A stretch of DNA of 34,628 nt from Chloroflexota bacterium (GTDB taxonomy: Bacteria; Chloroflexota; Anaerolineae; Anaerolineales; UBA11858), in NCBI GenBank assembly GCA_030666985.1, contig DAOUWT010000004.1:1-34628 (forward strand), read 5' to 3'. Position numbers and translations under genes: made by a program. The notes beneath the pieces were generated by a model. The model did no database searches. It was not told the origin of the DNA and was given only the letters and a program-made list of their open reading frames with translations. Of this stretch, positions 1-7,212 are shown one piece after another (the first letter of the stretch is position 1; the number at the start of each line of letters is the position of its first letter).

Positions 1-15
1 AAAAGAATTTTGGAC

Positions 16-81
16 GCAGATTTTCCTGATTAAGGCAGATTTTTAACCGTTTAAGCAGGTTTAAATCAGCATTTATCTGCT
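16..81. repeat. Degenerate intergenic repeat, about 20-bp period
   Basis: GCAGATTTT occurs at about 16 and again at about 35, followed by the related GCAGGTTTAAATCAGC and TTATCTGC, giving a loose period near 20 bases. No open frame of note covers it. The rest of the first 342 bases shows nothing codable; a promoter lies near its end. The function is unknown. Confidence 0.4.
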
Positions 82-278
82 TAGCCAAGTGTAGGTCTTG
101 GCCGTCAGCGTCCCATTTTGACTTCTCCGACAGCCTGCTAGGGGGATGTTTCGCGATGAAATGTGAAAGGTCCTCTTGGGGCGGTATAAGCCGAGCGTGC
201 TTCGCGATGTGATTATAACATTTGTGAGTATGAAGGTGGCTACAAATGCAAGTGAATTCGTTATGAGTTGACAGGATG

Positions 279-307
279 GTTAAAACATTCATTAAAACTG
301 ATATAAT
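279..307 (+). promoter_or_regulatory. Extended -10 promoter for the kinase/regulator pair
   Basis: TGATATAAT at 299-307 is a perfect extended -10 box (TG-N-TATAAT). The hexamer at the usual -35 distance (279-284, GTTAAA) is weak, which fits an extended -10 promoter. A TTGACA at 268-273 is 28 bases from the -10 and too far to pair with it. The kinase ATG follows at 343, leaving a leader of about 30 bases. Confidence 0.55.
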
Positions 308-342
308 GAAGAAAGGATATCGATTATGCAGAAAGAGGGCCT

Positions 343-1911
343 ATGAACGAGATTTCAAAAGAATCAATATTAATACTTGATGAAGATAGAGGCATTACTG
401 AACTTTGTGTTCGCGCCTTAAATGAGGCTGGATACCATGCTCTTGGTGTTAACTTCCCTGATGAGGGCATTGAAATCTTAGAGCGGCAGCCTATTGATGT
501 CTTGATGGTTGCTGCCCGAATGACTGGAATGGATAGCCGTCAATTTATAGAAATTGCCTGGCAGCAACAACCAGGTTTGGCCGTTGTGTTGATGACTGGC
601 TTGGGAGACATAGAGACAGCGATAAATTATCTTCTAAACCGAGTGGATGGTATTCTTATCAAGCATTTTAGTGAAGAAGAATTAGTCGAATGTGTTCAGC
701 AGGCGCTTCTTCATCGCCGTCAGAAATTAGTATCCATGCGTTTGCAGGCTTTAGAGCCACTCTTGAAAATTCTGAAAAATATCTTCGAGGTTCAAAGTTT
801 GGATGAGCTAGCAGAATTGGTCTTGCAGGCCATGAAAACCTTTTTGGGGTGCGAAAACGCAGCTATTTTCTTGCGCCGAGAAGGTATGAAAGGTGTATTC
901 GAGATCAGCCATGGCTATGGCAAAGTGCCTCCCCTATCTAAAATTTACAAAATCTATAAACCTGGCTTTGCCAACGTGATTGATCAATCGCTTTGTGTTG
1001 GCGCGGATGTTCTGGAGCAATATAGCCTGACCTCCTTGCTATGGATACCGATTTATGACTCCGAAGACCACTTGGGCGTTGTCGTTGCGGGGCGAAATAA
1101 AAAAGGACATGATTTTAGCAACATCGATTTAGAAGTAGCGAGCATATTTATTGGGCATATTGCGGGCGCCATAAGAAATTTGAAAGAGCAAATTGAGATT
1201 AGAGCACAAAGACAGCAAATTGAAGAGGCTCAGGAGTTGTTAGCACATATTCAGGCATCACGTCCCCTTGAGAGTTTAATGACCACTGTGGCTCATGAGG
1301 TGAATAATCCTTTACAGGCTATCCAGAGTAATCTGGAGTTGGTAGAAAGAGCAACTTCGCCTGAAAATCGTGCATATTATCTAGCCGTTGTGAAGCAGGA
1401 ACTTTCTCGTTTACGCGAAGTGGTGGCGAATATGCTGGATCTATATCGCCCTGGTCAGAAATCTAAAACCTCGTTTTCAATCAATGCAGCCCTTCAGCAG
1501 GTTCTAAACCTCTATGCCCCGAAACTTTCAGAGCAGGATATTAGCGTCCATACAAATTTTGCTGAAGATCTACCTGAAGTGTGGGGCTTGCAAGCCAGGA
1601 TGGAACAAGTGTTTGTTAATCTGATCATCAATGCCCTAGAGGCCATGCCCGAAGGAGGAAAGTTATTTGCATCAACAGAGTTGCAAAAAAACGGAATATC
1701 AATTATTATTAAGGATACAGGACATGGCATTCTTCCTGAGAACAAAAATAGGGTTTTCAAGCCCTTTTTTACCACAAAAGAGGATGGTCATGGACTCGGA
1801 CTAACAATTTGTGATAATATTATTAGTACAGAGCATCAAGGGAAAATAGAGTTACAAGCAAATAATGGAGAAGGCGCTTGTTTTGTTATGACTTTACCTT
1901 TTGGAGGGTGA
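343..1911 (+). CDS. GAF sensor histidine kinase with degenerate N-terminal receiver
   Basis: Soluble two-component kinase of 522 residues with no membrane segment. Residues 8-125 fold like a response-regulator receiver. The segment that normally ends in the phosphorylated Asp (DLxLLD) reads DVLMVA, putting Ala at about residue 57; the switch Lys (IKHF) is kept, so this is probably a pseudo-receiver. A GAF domain spans about 140-285. The dimerisation/phosphoacceptor helix has AHEVNNP with His318. The ATPase domain shows the N box NLIINALEAMPEGG near 425, DTGHGI, and GHGLGLTICDNI. GAGGG precedes the ATG. The next gene starts 2 bases after the stop, so the downstream regulator is its likely partner. 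The pseudo-receiver may bind a partner without accepting phosphate (inference). Confidence 0.9.
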   Translation: MNEISKESILILDEDRGITELCVRALNEAGYHALGVNFPDEGIEILERQPIDVLMVAARMTGMDSRQFIEIAWQQQPGLAVVLMTGLGDIETAINYLLNRVDGILIKHFSEEELVECVQQALLHRRQKLVSMRLQALEPLLKILKNIFEVQSLDELAELVLQAMKTFLGCENAAIFLRREGMKGVFEISHGYGKVPPLSKIYKIYKPGFANVIDQSLCVGADVLEQYSLTSLLWIPIYDSEDHLGVVVAGRNKKGHDFSNIDLEVASIFIGHIAGAIRNLKEQIEIRAQRQQIEEAQELLAHIQASRPLESLMTTVAHEVNNPLQAIQSNLELVERATSPENRAYYLAVVKQELSRLREVVANMLDLYRPGQKSKTSFSINAALQQVLNLYAPKLSEQDISVHTNFAEDLPEVWGLQARMEQVFVNLIINALEAMPEGGKLFASTELQKNGISIIIKDTGHGILPENKNRVFKPFFTTKEDGHGLGLTICDNIISTEHQGKIELQANNGEGACFVMTLPFGG

Positions 1912-1913
1912 TT

Positions 1914-2693
1914 ATGTCTACAGAAATTTTGATTGTTGATGATGAAAAAGCAGTTCGTGAATCTCTTCAGGATATTTTAGAGTTGGAAGGCTACGATGTA
2001 GAAGCTGTAGCTAGTGGTGAAGATGCTCTCGAGAGGCTAAATGAAGAAAAGTATGATCTCATACTCTTAGATCTTAAGATGGCCGGTATTGATGGGGTCG
2101 AGGTGATGCACCAGGCCAACCTATTGTATCCCTCGACTAAGATAATTGTCCTCACCGGTCATGGGTCTTTGGAATCGGCCATCGAAGCTGTTCAAATTGG
2201 CGCTCACGACTACCTCTTGAAACCTTTTGAAACCGAGGATATTCTAGCCAGCATTGAGCGTAGTTTTACTGCGAAGACTGAACGGCAGCGCAAAGAGTTG
2301 TTAATTGAGCAATTGGAATCTTCTCTTAATCAACTCAAGGATGTGGAAGGTATTACTACGCCAGACTTGCCCAGTCGCCGGATAGTTTCATTGCCCCAAG
2401 GGATCATGGTGGATTTGGAGCGCAGGGAAATATGGCGTGGTAACACGCGTTCTCACCTCACACCGACGGAAGGCAAATTGTTTGGGGCCTTCTTGGAGAA
2501 TCGCGCTCGGGTTATGACTCACCAGGAGGTTGTTTTCTTGGTACAGGGTTATGAAATAAATGAATGGGAAGCCCCTGAAGTCTTGCGCCCAATGATCAGC
2601 CGCTTGAGGAAGAAATTGGCTATCTTCCCTGGCATGGAGGATTGGGTGGGCAATGTCCGTGGGACTGGATACGTGTTTGACCCGAATCTGTAA
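1914..2693 (+). CDS. OmpR/PhoB-type response regulator
   Basis: DNA-binding response regulator of 259 residues. The receiver (2-120) has the acidic pair DD, the acceptor Asp53 in LILLDLKMAG, and Lys103 in LLKPF. A coiled linker follows, and the last 100 residues form a winged helix of the Trans_reg_C type: LTPTEGKLFGAFLENRARV, then RPMISRLRKKL and a final GTGYVF that matches the wing strand. It should bind DNA once phosphorylated. The ATG at 1914 was chosen because GGAGGG lies at 1903-1908; a longer frame opening at 1878 would overlap the kinase and has no such site. It is translationally coupled to the kinase and followed by a terminator, so the two form a self-contained two-component operon. 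Confidence 0.93.
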   Translation: MSTEILIVDDEKAVRESLQDILELEGYDVEAVASGEDALERLNEEKYDLILLDLKMAGIDGVEVMHQANLLYPSTKIIVLTGHGSLESAIEAVQIGAHDYLLKPFETEDILASIERSFTAKTERQRKELLIEQLESSLNQLKDVEGITTPDLPSRRIVSLPQGIMVDLERREIWRGNTRSHLTPTEGKLFGAFLENRARVMTHQEVVFLVQGYEINEWEAPEVLRPMISRLRKKLAIFPGMEDWVGNVRGTGYVFDPNL

Positions 2694-2760
2694 ATAGGAC
2701 TCGTCACACTGCGGGCCTGGCTTGCTTTGCATGCCTAAAGTGGTGTCCCTACTCTGAAAG

Positions 2761-2796
2761 AAAAACCTTCCCGGATTACCCTGGGAAGGTTTTTTT
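2761..2796 (+). terminator. Rho-independent terminator
   Basis: AAAAACCTTCCC at 2761-2772 pairs with GGGAAGGTTTTT from 2783 onward around a 10-base loop, and the 3' arm runs into a T-tract. Because A runs precede the stem on the other strand, it can also act on the converging transporter transcript. Confidence 0.85.
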
Positions 2797-2829
2797 AGGA
2801 ACCGCGTTCCTCCGAGGAACGCGGTTCCT
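2797..2829. repeat. Double palindrome GAGGAAC-GC-GTTCCTC family
   Basis: AGGAACCGCGTTCCTC at 2797-2812 is followed by its inverted copy CGAGGAACGCGGTTCCT, making one near-perfect 33-bp palindrome just after the terminator. The same unit recurs at 7126-7141. Confidence 0.6.
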
Positions 2830-2830
2830 A

Positions 2831-2930
2831 ATTTTGGGGGAGGGCGCCACGCGGGGGCGTGAGAGCAAACCCCAAGCGCAGTGCCACGCCTGAACGGGGA
2901 AAAACCCTGGGGGGGACGGGGGGGTGAGAA
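2831..2930 (+). repeat. Interspersed G-rich repeat, copy 1 (3'-truncated)
   Basis: It shares blocks with copies at 7741-7930 (reverse), 15008-15191 and 26788-27019. The common order is TTTTGGGGGAGGG, CCACGCGGGGGCGTGAGAG, CAAACCCCAAGCGCA, then CGGGGAAAAACCCTGGGGG. CCACGC/GCGTG forms a small hairpin. The left end (with the terminal ATTCA motif) and the right third are missing here. It abuts the end of the transporter frame. Confidence 0.75.
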
Positions 2931-2935
2931 GAACT

Positions 2936-3973
2936 TCAGCGATCGGGCTGCCAGGGCACATCTCCTGAGAGGCGGGGTGCGCTCAACCAACTGAGCCATC
3001 CCCCAGGCCTCTGTTTTGCCCGAGAGGTTTTCTTATCCCATCCTACTAGAATTAAGCTGACGCTCAACAGTGCCGCGCCGGCCCATTGGTAGAGGCTCAA
3101 TGATTCTTTAAGCCAGAAGTGGGCCACGATGATGGTCACAATCAGCTCGCTTAGGCCTAGCAAGGCGGTTTGCATTCCCCCAATGTTTTTTACCCCTAAA
3201 AATAACGTTAGCCGGGAACTGAATGTTACCAGGGTTAGGCCAATAAGCGGCCCCCAGGCAGGCAAAGTTGTTGGTAGGCCTCCCGACCCAGAGAAGATGA
3301 AAGTGGGTACTACGAGAGCGCTCATTGCTACAAGTGTGTAAAGGGTAACCGTGGGGGCTGGCATATCGTAGAGTACCCTTTGGTTGATAGGGAGATGGAG
3401 GGCATATAGGGCCGCCGCGATCAACATCTGGATAGCGCCAATAACATGAATGCTGCCCCCATCGGTTTTCATGAGCAGAGCGGCAGCCGGGATGGCCAAG
3501 GAAAGGCGGAATATAGTCATCTTGCTGGGTTTATTGCGGTCAAGGATCATCCAGAACGCCACAAAGACGGGATAGAAGGAGTTCAAGAGTTGGCCGATTC
3601 CAGCGTCTAAGTGGCTGAGAGAACTGTAGTAAAAGAGAGAACCCAGGCCATTTGTCCAGCCCGCCATGAGGCAGCCTAAAACCCCGGCGGGGTATATGTA
3701 GAGGTATTTTCGCTTGAAAATGGCTATCACGACAAAGAGCAAAAAAGTAGCCAAAAAGGTTCGGATGCCGACCACTGCCAGGGGTGGGACACCCAACAAG
3801 ATGGCCTTCTTCCCGAAGACGGGAGACATCCCCAGAAAGAACGCAGATGCCAGAGCAGAATAAATGCCTGTGGCGCGTTCTCCTCGGAACGATTCTTTGA
3901 AGGGATGTGTTATTTGCCTTCTAAACCTCGCGAGAGGGAAGGCTGTGCTAGTGTTTTCTGTGTTGTTTGTCAT
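2936..3973 (-). CDS. EamA/DMT-family membrane transporter
   Basis: A protein of 345 residues with about ten predicted membrane helices in two five-helix EamA repeats (about 35-165 and 175-315), the usual drug/metabolite transporter layout and length. FGKKAIL in the first helix region and GWTNGLGSLFYYSSLSH near 110 match the family. The substrate cannot be told from sequence. The last 25 or so residues, after DKKTSRAKQR, are read from a tRNA-like fragment and the repeat-rich edge, so the ancestral C-terminus was probably shorter. No clear Shine-Dalgarno precedes the ATG. It lies downstream of the threonine synthase gene on the same strand, separated by 176 bases that carry a long hairpin. Confidence 0.87.
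   Translation of the reverse strand: MTNNTENTSTAFPLARFRRQITHPFKESFRGERATGIYSALASAFFLGMSPVFGKKAILLGVPPLAVVGIRTFLATFLLFVVIAIFKRKYLYIYPAGVLGCLMAGWTNGLGSLFYYSSLSHLDAGIGQLLNSFYPVFVAFWMILDRNKPSKMTIFRLSLAIPAAALLMKTDGGSIHVIGAIQMLIAAALYALHLPINQRVLYDMPAPTVTLYTLVAMSALVVPTFIFSGSGGLPTTLPAWGPLIGLTLVTFSSRLTLFLGVKNIGGMQTALLGLSELIVTIIVAHFWLKESLSLYQWAGAALLSVSLILVGWDKKTSRAKQRPGGWLSWLSAPRLSGDVPWQPDR
2954..3004 (-). pseudogene. tRNA 5'-half remnant
   Basis: On the minus strand GGGGGATG is followed by GCTCAGTTGGTTGAGC, a canonical D-arm at the correct distance from an acceptor-like 5' strand. No anticodon stem can be formed, and there is no T-arm (GGTTCGA) or matching CCCCC acceptor 3' strand downstream. It overlaps the 3' end of the transporter gene. 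It is best read as a tRNA fragment, perhaps from an old integration or recombination, or as a chance match. Confidence 0.35.
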
Positions 3974-4045
3974 GGATGAGGGGGATGCTGCTAAAGGTAA
4001 TTATTCAATGTCATTTAAGTTAAGGCTGCCGAATCCATCGTCCAG

Positions 4046-4120
4046 GGATAGTGAAGGTCTCCAGACCGAATGGTACCGCGTGTCAAAGGGGTGCCGCTCG
4101 GTTACAAACCTTCGCTATCC
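4046..4120 (-). promoter_or_regulatory. Long leader hairpin upstream of the transporter
   Basis: Minus strand, 5' to 3': GGATAGCGAAGGT pairs with ACCTTCACTATCC (13 pairs, one G-U). Inside come a 5x6 internal loop, ACCGA with TCGGT, a 2x2 loop, GGCACC with GGTACC (one mismatch), and a 12-base apical loop. It begins about 75 bases before the transporter ATG, so it would be transcribed as a leader. It has no T-tract and matches no riboswitch I recognise. A mobile palindrome is the alternative. Confidence 0.5.
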
Positions 4121-4149
4121 ATATTAGGCTGAACTGGCGGAGGTGACAG

Positions 4150-5835
4150 TTACTTGGTCAGACTTTTAACCTCTTCTAAGAGTTCATTGTCCATGAAATT
4201 GCCTTTTTGGAGTAAGGCATGGATGCGGCCCTGGAGACGCTGTTTTTCCTGGGGCGTGAGTGTTTTTGCCGTAACGACAATGACCGGGATAGAAGCTGTT
4301 TCGGGTTGGGAGCGAAGCTGATCGAGGACGGTGAAACCATCTTGTTTGGGCATCATCAAGTCGAGGATCATCAAGTCGGGAAGTTTCTCTTGGGCTATTC
4401 GAATGGCCTCGCTTCCATTTTGTGCTTCATAGAAAGTATACTCCCCTTGGGATTGGAGAATGCGCCGGATGAGGCGTCTGGCGTGGGGATGGTCATCCAC
4501 AATAGCAATGTGAGAATACTTGTCTGGTGTAACGCGGCTGAGCGCGGACAGGATGCCGTCCTCGGGGAATATTTCTGCTTCTTCTTCGGCGCGAGGAGGA
4601 AGGCTTACATCACGGGACCAGTCATCATCAAGGATCATCTTTTCAGTGGGAAGGGTGTGACCGGTGCAGTTGACGACGATGACTTCGTCGGGGTCAATTT
4701 GCCCGGCCCGGGTCATTTTGATCAATCCTGCAAAGGCGACGGCAGCCGCCGGTTCCATGGACATCCCCTCCATCTCGGCCAAAACGTGCATGGCGCGGAA
4801 GGCTTCTTCATCGGTGATGCTTTCGAAAGTGCCGCCCCGTTCTTCTAGCATCCACTTCCTAAGGAGGGTATAGGTCCGGCCTGGGTCTCCGGTGGCAAGG
4901 GTGGCTATTTTGGTGTGAGGTGTTAAAACGGGGTCTGCTACGTCTTGGTTGGCTTTCCAGGCTTTTGCCATGGGGGCGCAGCCAGCAGATTGAATCCCGG
5001 CAATTTGGGGGACATCATCCACCAGGCCCATTTGCCTTAGCTCGCGGTACCCTTTCATTACCCCCACTGCGCCTACTCCTCCGCTGAGGGACTGAAAATA
5101 CCAGTCTGGTGTTCGCCAGGGCGTGGTGGCGCTCCCTGGGGAGAGTTTCTCGGCGAGTTGTTCAGCTATCTCGAAGGCGACCGTTTTCATGGATTCCAAA
5201 GTGGAAATAGACCGTGTGCCCCTTTCGAGGTAAAGGCCGCCGGCTTGTTGCTTGGCAAATTGAGCCGCTAATGCCTTGGCCTGGTCGTAAGACGCGGTTA
5301 CTTTTATGACTTGGCTGCCATAAATTGCTACTTCGCGCATTTTTTCGGCCGGGACTAAGCTGGTTATGAAAGTCCACAATTTGATACCGGCCCGGGAGGC
5401 ATAAGCGGAATAAGAAATGGCGACATTACCCGTGGAGGCTAAGACAGCTTCGTTGACACCTGCTTCTTTGAGAGCCGAGATAGTGAGGATGGCTTGGCGG
5501 TCTTTGAAGGAGTTGGTTGGGTTCTGGCGTTCGTCTTTGATGTAGAGGTTCTTAAGCCCCAGCATCAGTCCCAGATTCTCTGCGCGGAGGAGCGGGGTAC
5601 CCCCCTCGCCCATGCTGATTTCAGAGCGCTCCTTGATAGGGAGAAGTTCAATACACCGCCAGAAGTCAAAGGGGCGACTTTTTATACGCTCTAGTAATTT
5701 TTTGCCTAGTGCGGGGTCTTCTTCATAACGAGCTACCCGCCACTTTCCATTGCATGCAGGGCAGCGAGACTCATGGAGACGATATTCGGTTTTGTGCCCA
5801 CAATCTAGGCATTCGATGTAAAAAATTTCGGCCAT
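4150..5835 (-). CDS. Threonine synthase fused to a receiver domain
   Basis: PLP enzyme of the threonine synthase family (O-phosphohomoserine to threonine) with an added regulatory domain; 561 residues. A zinc-ribbon-like start has Cys9, 12, 25 and 28. MGEGGTPL and NPTNSFKDRQ follow, giving the PLP lysine Lys111; STGNVAISYSAYASRAG and SLSGGVGAVG match the phosphate- and cofactor-binding loops; NCTGHTLPT is the C-terminal motif. Residues 438-561 form a full receiver: acidic pair 447-448, acceptor Asp492 in LMILDLMMP, Lys544. The start was set at MAEIFYIEC because AGGATAT lies 9 bases upstream. A longer frame reaches 5988 only by translating the heptamer repeat. Receiver control of the enzyme is inference. 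It could instead be a paralogue acting on another amino-acid substrate. Confidence 0.9.
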   Translation of the reverse strand: MAEIFYIECLDCGHKTEYRLHESRCPACNGKWRVARYEEDPALGKKLLERIKSRPFDFWRCIELLPIKERSEISMGEGGTPLLRAENLGLMLGLKNLYIKDERQNPTNSFKDRQAILTISALKEAGVNEAVLASTGNVAISYSAYASRAGIKLWTFITSLVPAEKMREVAIYGSQVIKVTASYDQAKALAAQFAKQQAGGLYLERGTRSISTLESMKTVAFEIAEQLAEKLSPGSATTPWRTPDWYFQSLSGGVGAVGVMKGYRELRQMGLVDDVPQIAGIQSAGCAPMAKAWKANQDVADPVLTPHTKIATLATGDPGRTYTLLRKWMLEERGGTFESITDEEAFRAMHVLAEMEGMSMEPAAAVAFAGLIKMTRAGQIDPDEVIVVNCTGHTLPTEKMILDDDWSRDVSLPPRAEEEAEIFPEDGILSALSRVTPDKYSHIAIVDDHPHARRLIRRILQSQGEYTFYEAQNGSEAIRIAQEKLPDLMILDLMMPKQDGFTVLDQLRSQPETASIPVIVVTAKTLTPQEKQRLQGRIHALLQKGNFMDNELLEEVKSLTK

Positions 5836-5898
5836 GTTATGTGATATCCTTTTGTACTCATCATGAAGAGAATTTGTGAGATTATTTTGATTGAAATG

Positions 5899-5946
5899 CG
5901 TGTAGCGTGTAGCGTGTTGCGTGTAGCGTGTTGCGTGTAGCGTGAG
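5899..5946. repeat. Heptamer array GCGTGTA/GCGTGTT
   Basis: Seven near-identical 7-base units (GCGTGTA or GCGTGTT, ending GCGTGAG) run head to tail, followed by CACGTTTCACG. The array sits just upstream of the threonine synthase start and causes a false frame extension there. Confidence 0.85.
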
Positions 5947-6105
5947 TTCACGTTTCACGGTGGGATAGATTATTTTTTTGACATCCAATTACGTTCATGC
6001 TCATATATTCTACCAAGAAAACGTTGGAATGTTGAAGGGAATGTCAGGGCAATTGCTCTGGTTAGAACAGCCTGCGTTTTTCACCTTACAATCGCTTTTC
6101 GATTT

Positions 6106-6274
6106 CTTTTCGGTTTGCAGCAATTCTAAATTTGGCTGTCATACCGCAAGGGTATACCCGTTGGTATTGCGAGGCGGTTTTTTCGCCGAAGCAATCCCCC
6201 CCACCATCGAGGAGACTGCCACGCCGGAAAGCGTCGGCTCGCAGTGACATATTGAGAATTGCTTTTCGGTTTGC
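6106..6274. repeat. Palindromic intergenic repeat flanked by 13-bp direct repeats
   Basis: The core at about 6162-6250 has arms ATTGCGAGGC...GAAGCAATCCCC and GGAGACTGCC...GGCTCGCAGTGACA, which are imperfect inverted copies of each other. It contains smaller hairpins (GGCG/CGCC and ACGC/GCGT). CTTTTCGGTTTGC occurs exactly at 6106-6118 and 6262-6274, bracketing it like a target duplication or an outer repeat. The 5836-6345 gap holds this and the heptamer array but no credible gene. Confidence 0.55.
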
Positions 6275-6345
6275 CCTTTCCTTGCTTAATAATAAGCTAC
6301 TTGGTAAAATACAGCCCATAAGTTGAGTTTTTCTCAGCAAATTAT

Positions 6346-6417
6346 GCGGGTGTCGCCAAGTGGTAAGGCATCAGCTTCCCAAGCTGACATTCGTCGGTTC
6401 GAATCCGATCACCCGCT
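6346..6417 (+). tRNA. tRNA-Gly (CCC)
   Basis: A full 72-base cloverleaf. The acceptor GCGGGTG (6346-6352) pairs with CACCCGC (6410-6416). The D-arm is GCCAAGTGGTAAGGC. The anticodon stem TCAGC/GCTGA holds loop TTCCCAA with CCC at 6378-6380. The T-arm is GTCGGTTCGAATCCGAT, and the discriminator is T. No CCA is encoded, so a nucleotidyltransferase must add it. Confidence 0.97.
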
Positions 6418-6506
6418 CTTTTATGTCCCGCCTGTAGGGGGTATTCCCTTTGATACAAACATGACATCACTGCTAGATCGGAAGATTTTCGCTACAAGCG
6501 GAAGGT

Positions 6507-6684
6507 ATAAGTTAATTGTAGTTGCCCAAAATCACGGTGGTAGAACTGCATTGCACTTGGGAAAGTGCGTACCCTGTTGGGGCATAATAATTGTAGTTCG
6601 GGTTTCATGGACAGACTCGTGGTGCAACGCATCCAAAAGCAGATGCAATGCACCACTAACATTTTGAGCAATTACAATTAATTC
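6507..6684. mobile_element. MITE-like element with about 30-bp inverted ends
   Basis: The left end TTAATTGTAGTTGCCCAAAAT followed by GGTGG mirrors the right end CCACTAACATTTTGAGCAATTACAATTAA; the arms at about 6507-6539 and 6652-6684 differ at a few positions. The interior (about 110 bases) has no gene but two stems: GCACTT/AAGTGC near 6560, and GGTGC-CGCATC/GATGC-GCACC at 6621-6654. The size, inverted ends and lack of coding fit a non-autonomous transposon relic. Its right end lies about 50 bases before the receiver gene and may supply promoter sequence (TTACAA, then TATAAC at 6697-6702). Between it and the tRNA nothing else is visible. Confidence 0.6.
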
Positions 6685-6732
6685 TCTTCATGGACTTATA
6701 ACACGTTTTATTAAGGAGCAGTCTTTTCAAAC

Positions 6733-7116
6733 ATGAGTTCACAACCAATTATACTCTGCGTAGAAGATAACTTGAGAAACCGGGTTTTACTCAAGCGCAT
6801 ACTCCAACATCAAGGGTATGAAGTCCAAGAAGCTAAAGACGCCCATCAGGCTCTAGAAATCTTGAAAACACTCGTCCCAGATTTGATTCTGATGGATATA
6901 AACATGCCTGATGTAGATGGCTTTGCATTGACTCAAAAACTAAGAAGAAAACCCAAATTAGCAGATGTTCCCATAATCGCGATTACCGCGAACGTCATGA
7001 AAGGGGATCGAGAACGCGTACTCGAAGCCGGTTGTGATGGCTATATTGAAAAGCCAATTGATATTGACGAATTAACCTCTCAAGTAAGCTTGTTCTTAGG
7101 CGTCGTCAAGAAATAA
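6733..7116 (+). CDS. Single-domain response regulator (CheY/DivK-like)
   Basis: A stand-alone receiver of 127 residues that fills the whole protein. ILCVEDN gives the acidic pair Glu11-Asp12, LILMDINMP the acceptor Asp55, IIAITANVM the conserved Thr/Ala switch region, and IEKPID the Lys107. With no output domain it must act by binding a partner or by passing phosphate on. The DN after the first strand and ITANVM resemble receivers that serve hybrid kinases. AAGGAG at 6713-6718 is 14 bases from the ATG, slightly long. The gene sits directly behind a MITE-like element and 96 bases before a second solo receiver. Confidence 0.93.
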   Translation: MSSQPIILCVEDNLRNRVLLKRILQHQGYEVQEAKDAHQALEILKTLVPDLILMDINMPDVDGFALTQKLRRKPKLADVPIIAITANVMKGDRERVLEAGCDGYIEKPIDIDELTSQVSLFLGVVKK

Positions 7117-7121
7117 CTTTC

Positions 7122-7154
7122 GCTGAGGAACCGCGTTCCTCTGAGTTCCTCAGC
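7122..7154. repeat. Hairpin after the first solo receiver
   Basis: GCTGAGGAAC (7122-7131) pairs perfectly with GTTCCTCAGC (7145-7154). The 5' part also reads GAGGAACCGCGTTCCTC, the palindrome seen at 2797-2829. No T-tract follows, so it is at most a weak terminator or an RNA-processing signal. Confidence 0.55.
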
Positions 7155-7212
7155 TTGATGAAAACTACAAAGTTAATAATAGACAGCCCCTTAGATTACG
7201 ACGGGAAAAACA

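Noticed and set aside
268..307. TTGACA (268-273) with TATAAT (302-307) as a standard sigma-70 pair
   Set aside because: The 28-base spacing is too long; the extended -10 alone explains the promoter better.
1878..1913. Longer start for the OmpR-type regulator
   Set aside because: It overlaps the kinase end and lacks a ribosome site; GGAGGG is placed for ATG 1914.
2388..2999. Minus-strand frame of 203 residues
   Set aside because: It runs antisense through the response regulator, terminator and repeat; the MAQLVE start is the usual false reading of a tRNA D-arm.
5836..5988. N-terminal extension of threonine synthase to 5988
   Set aside because: It translates the heptamer array (HATRYT repeats); a ribosome site and the family-like zinc-ribbon start favour 5835.
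5978..6340. Overlapping small frames of 64-89 residues
   Set aside because: They lie on both strands of the palindromic repeat, have no ribosome sites and no recognisable domain.
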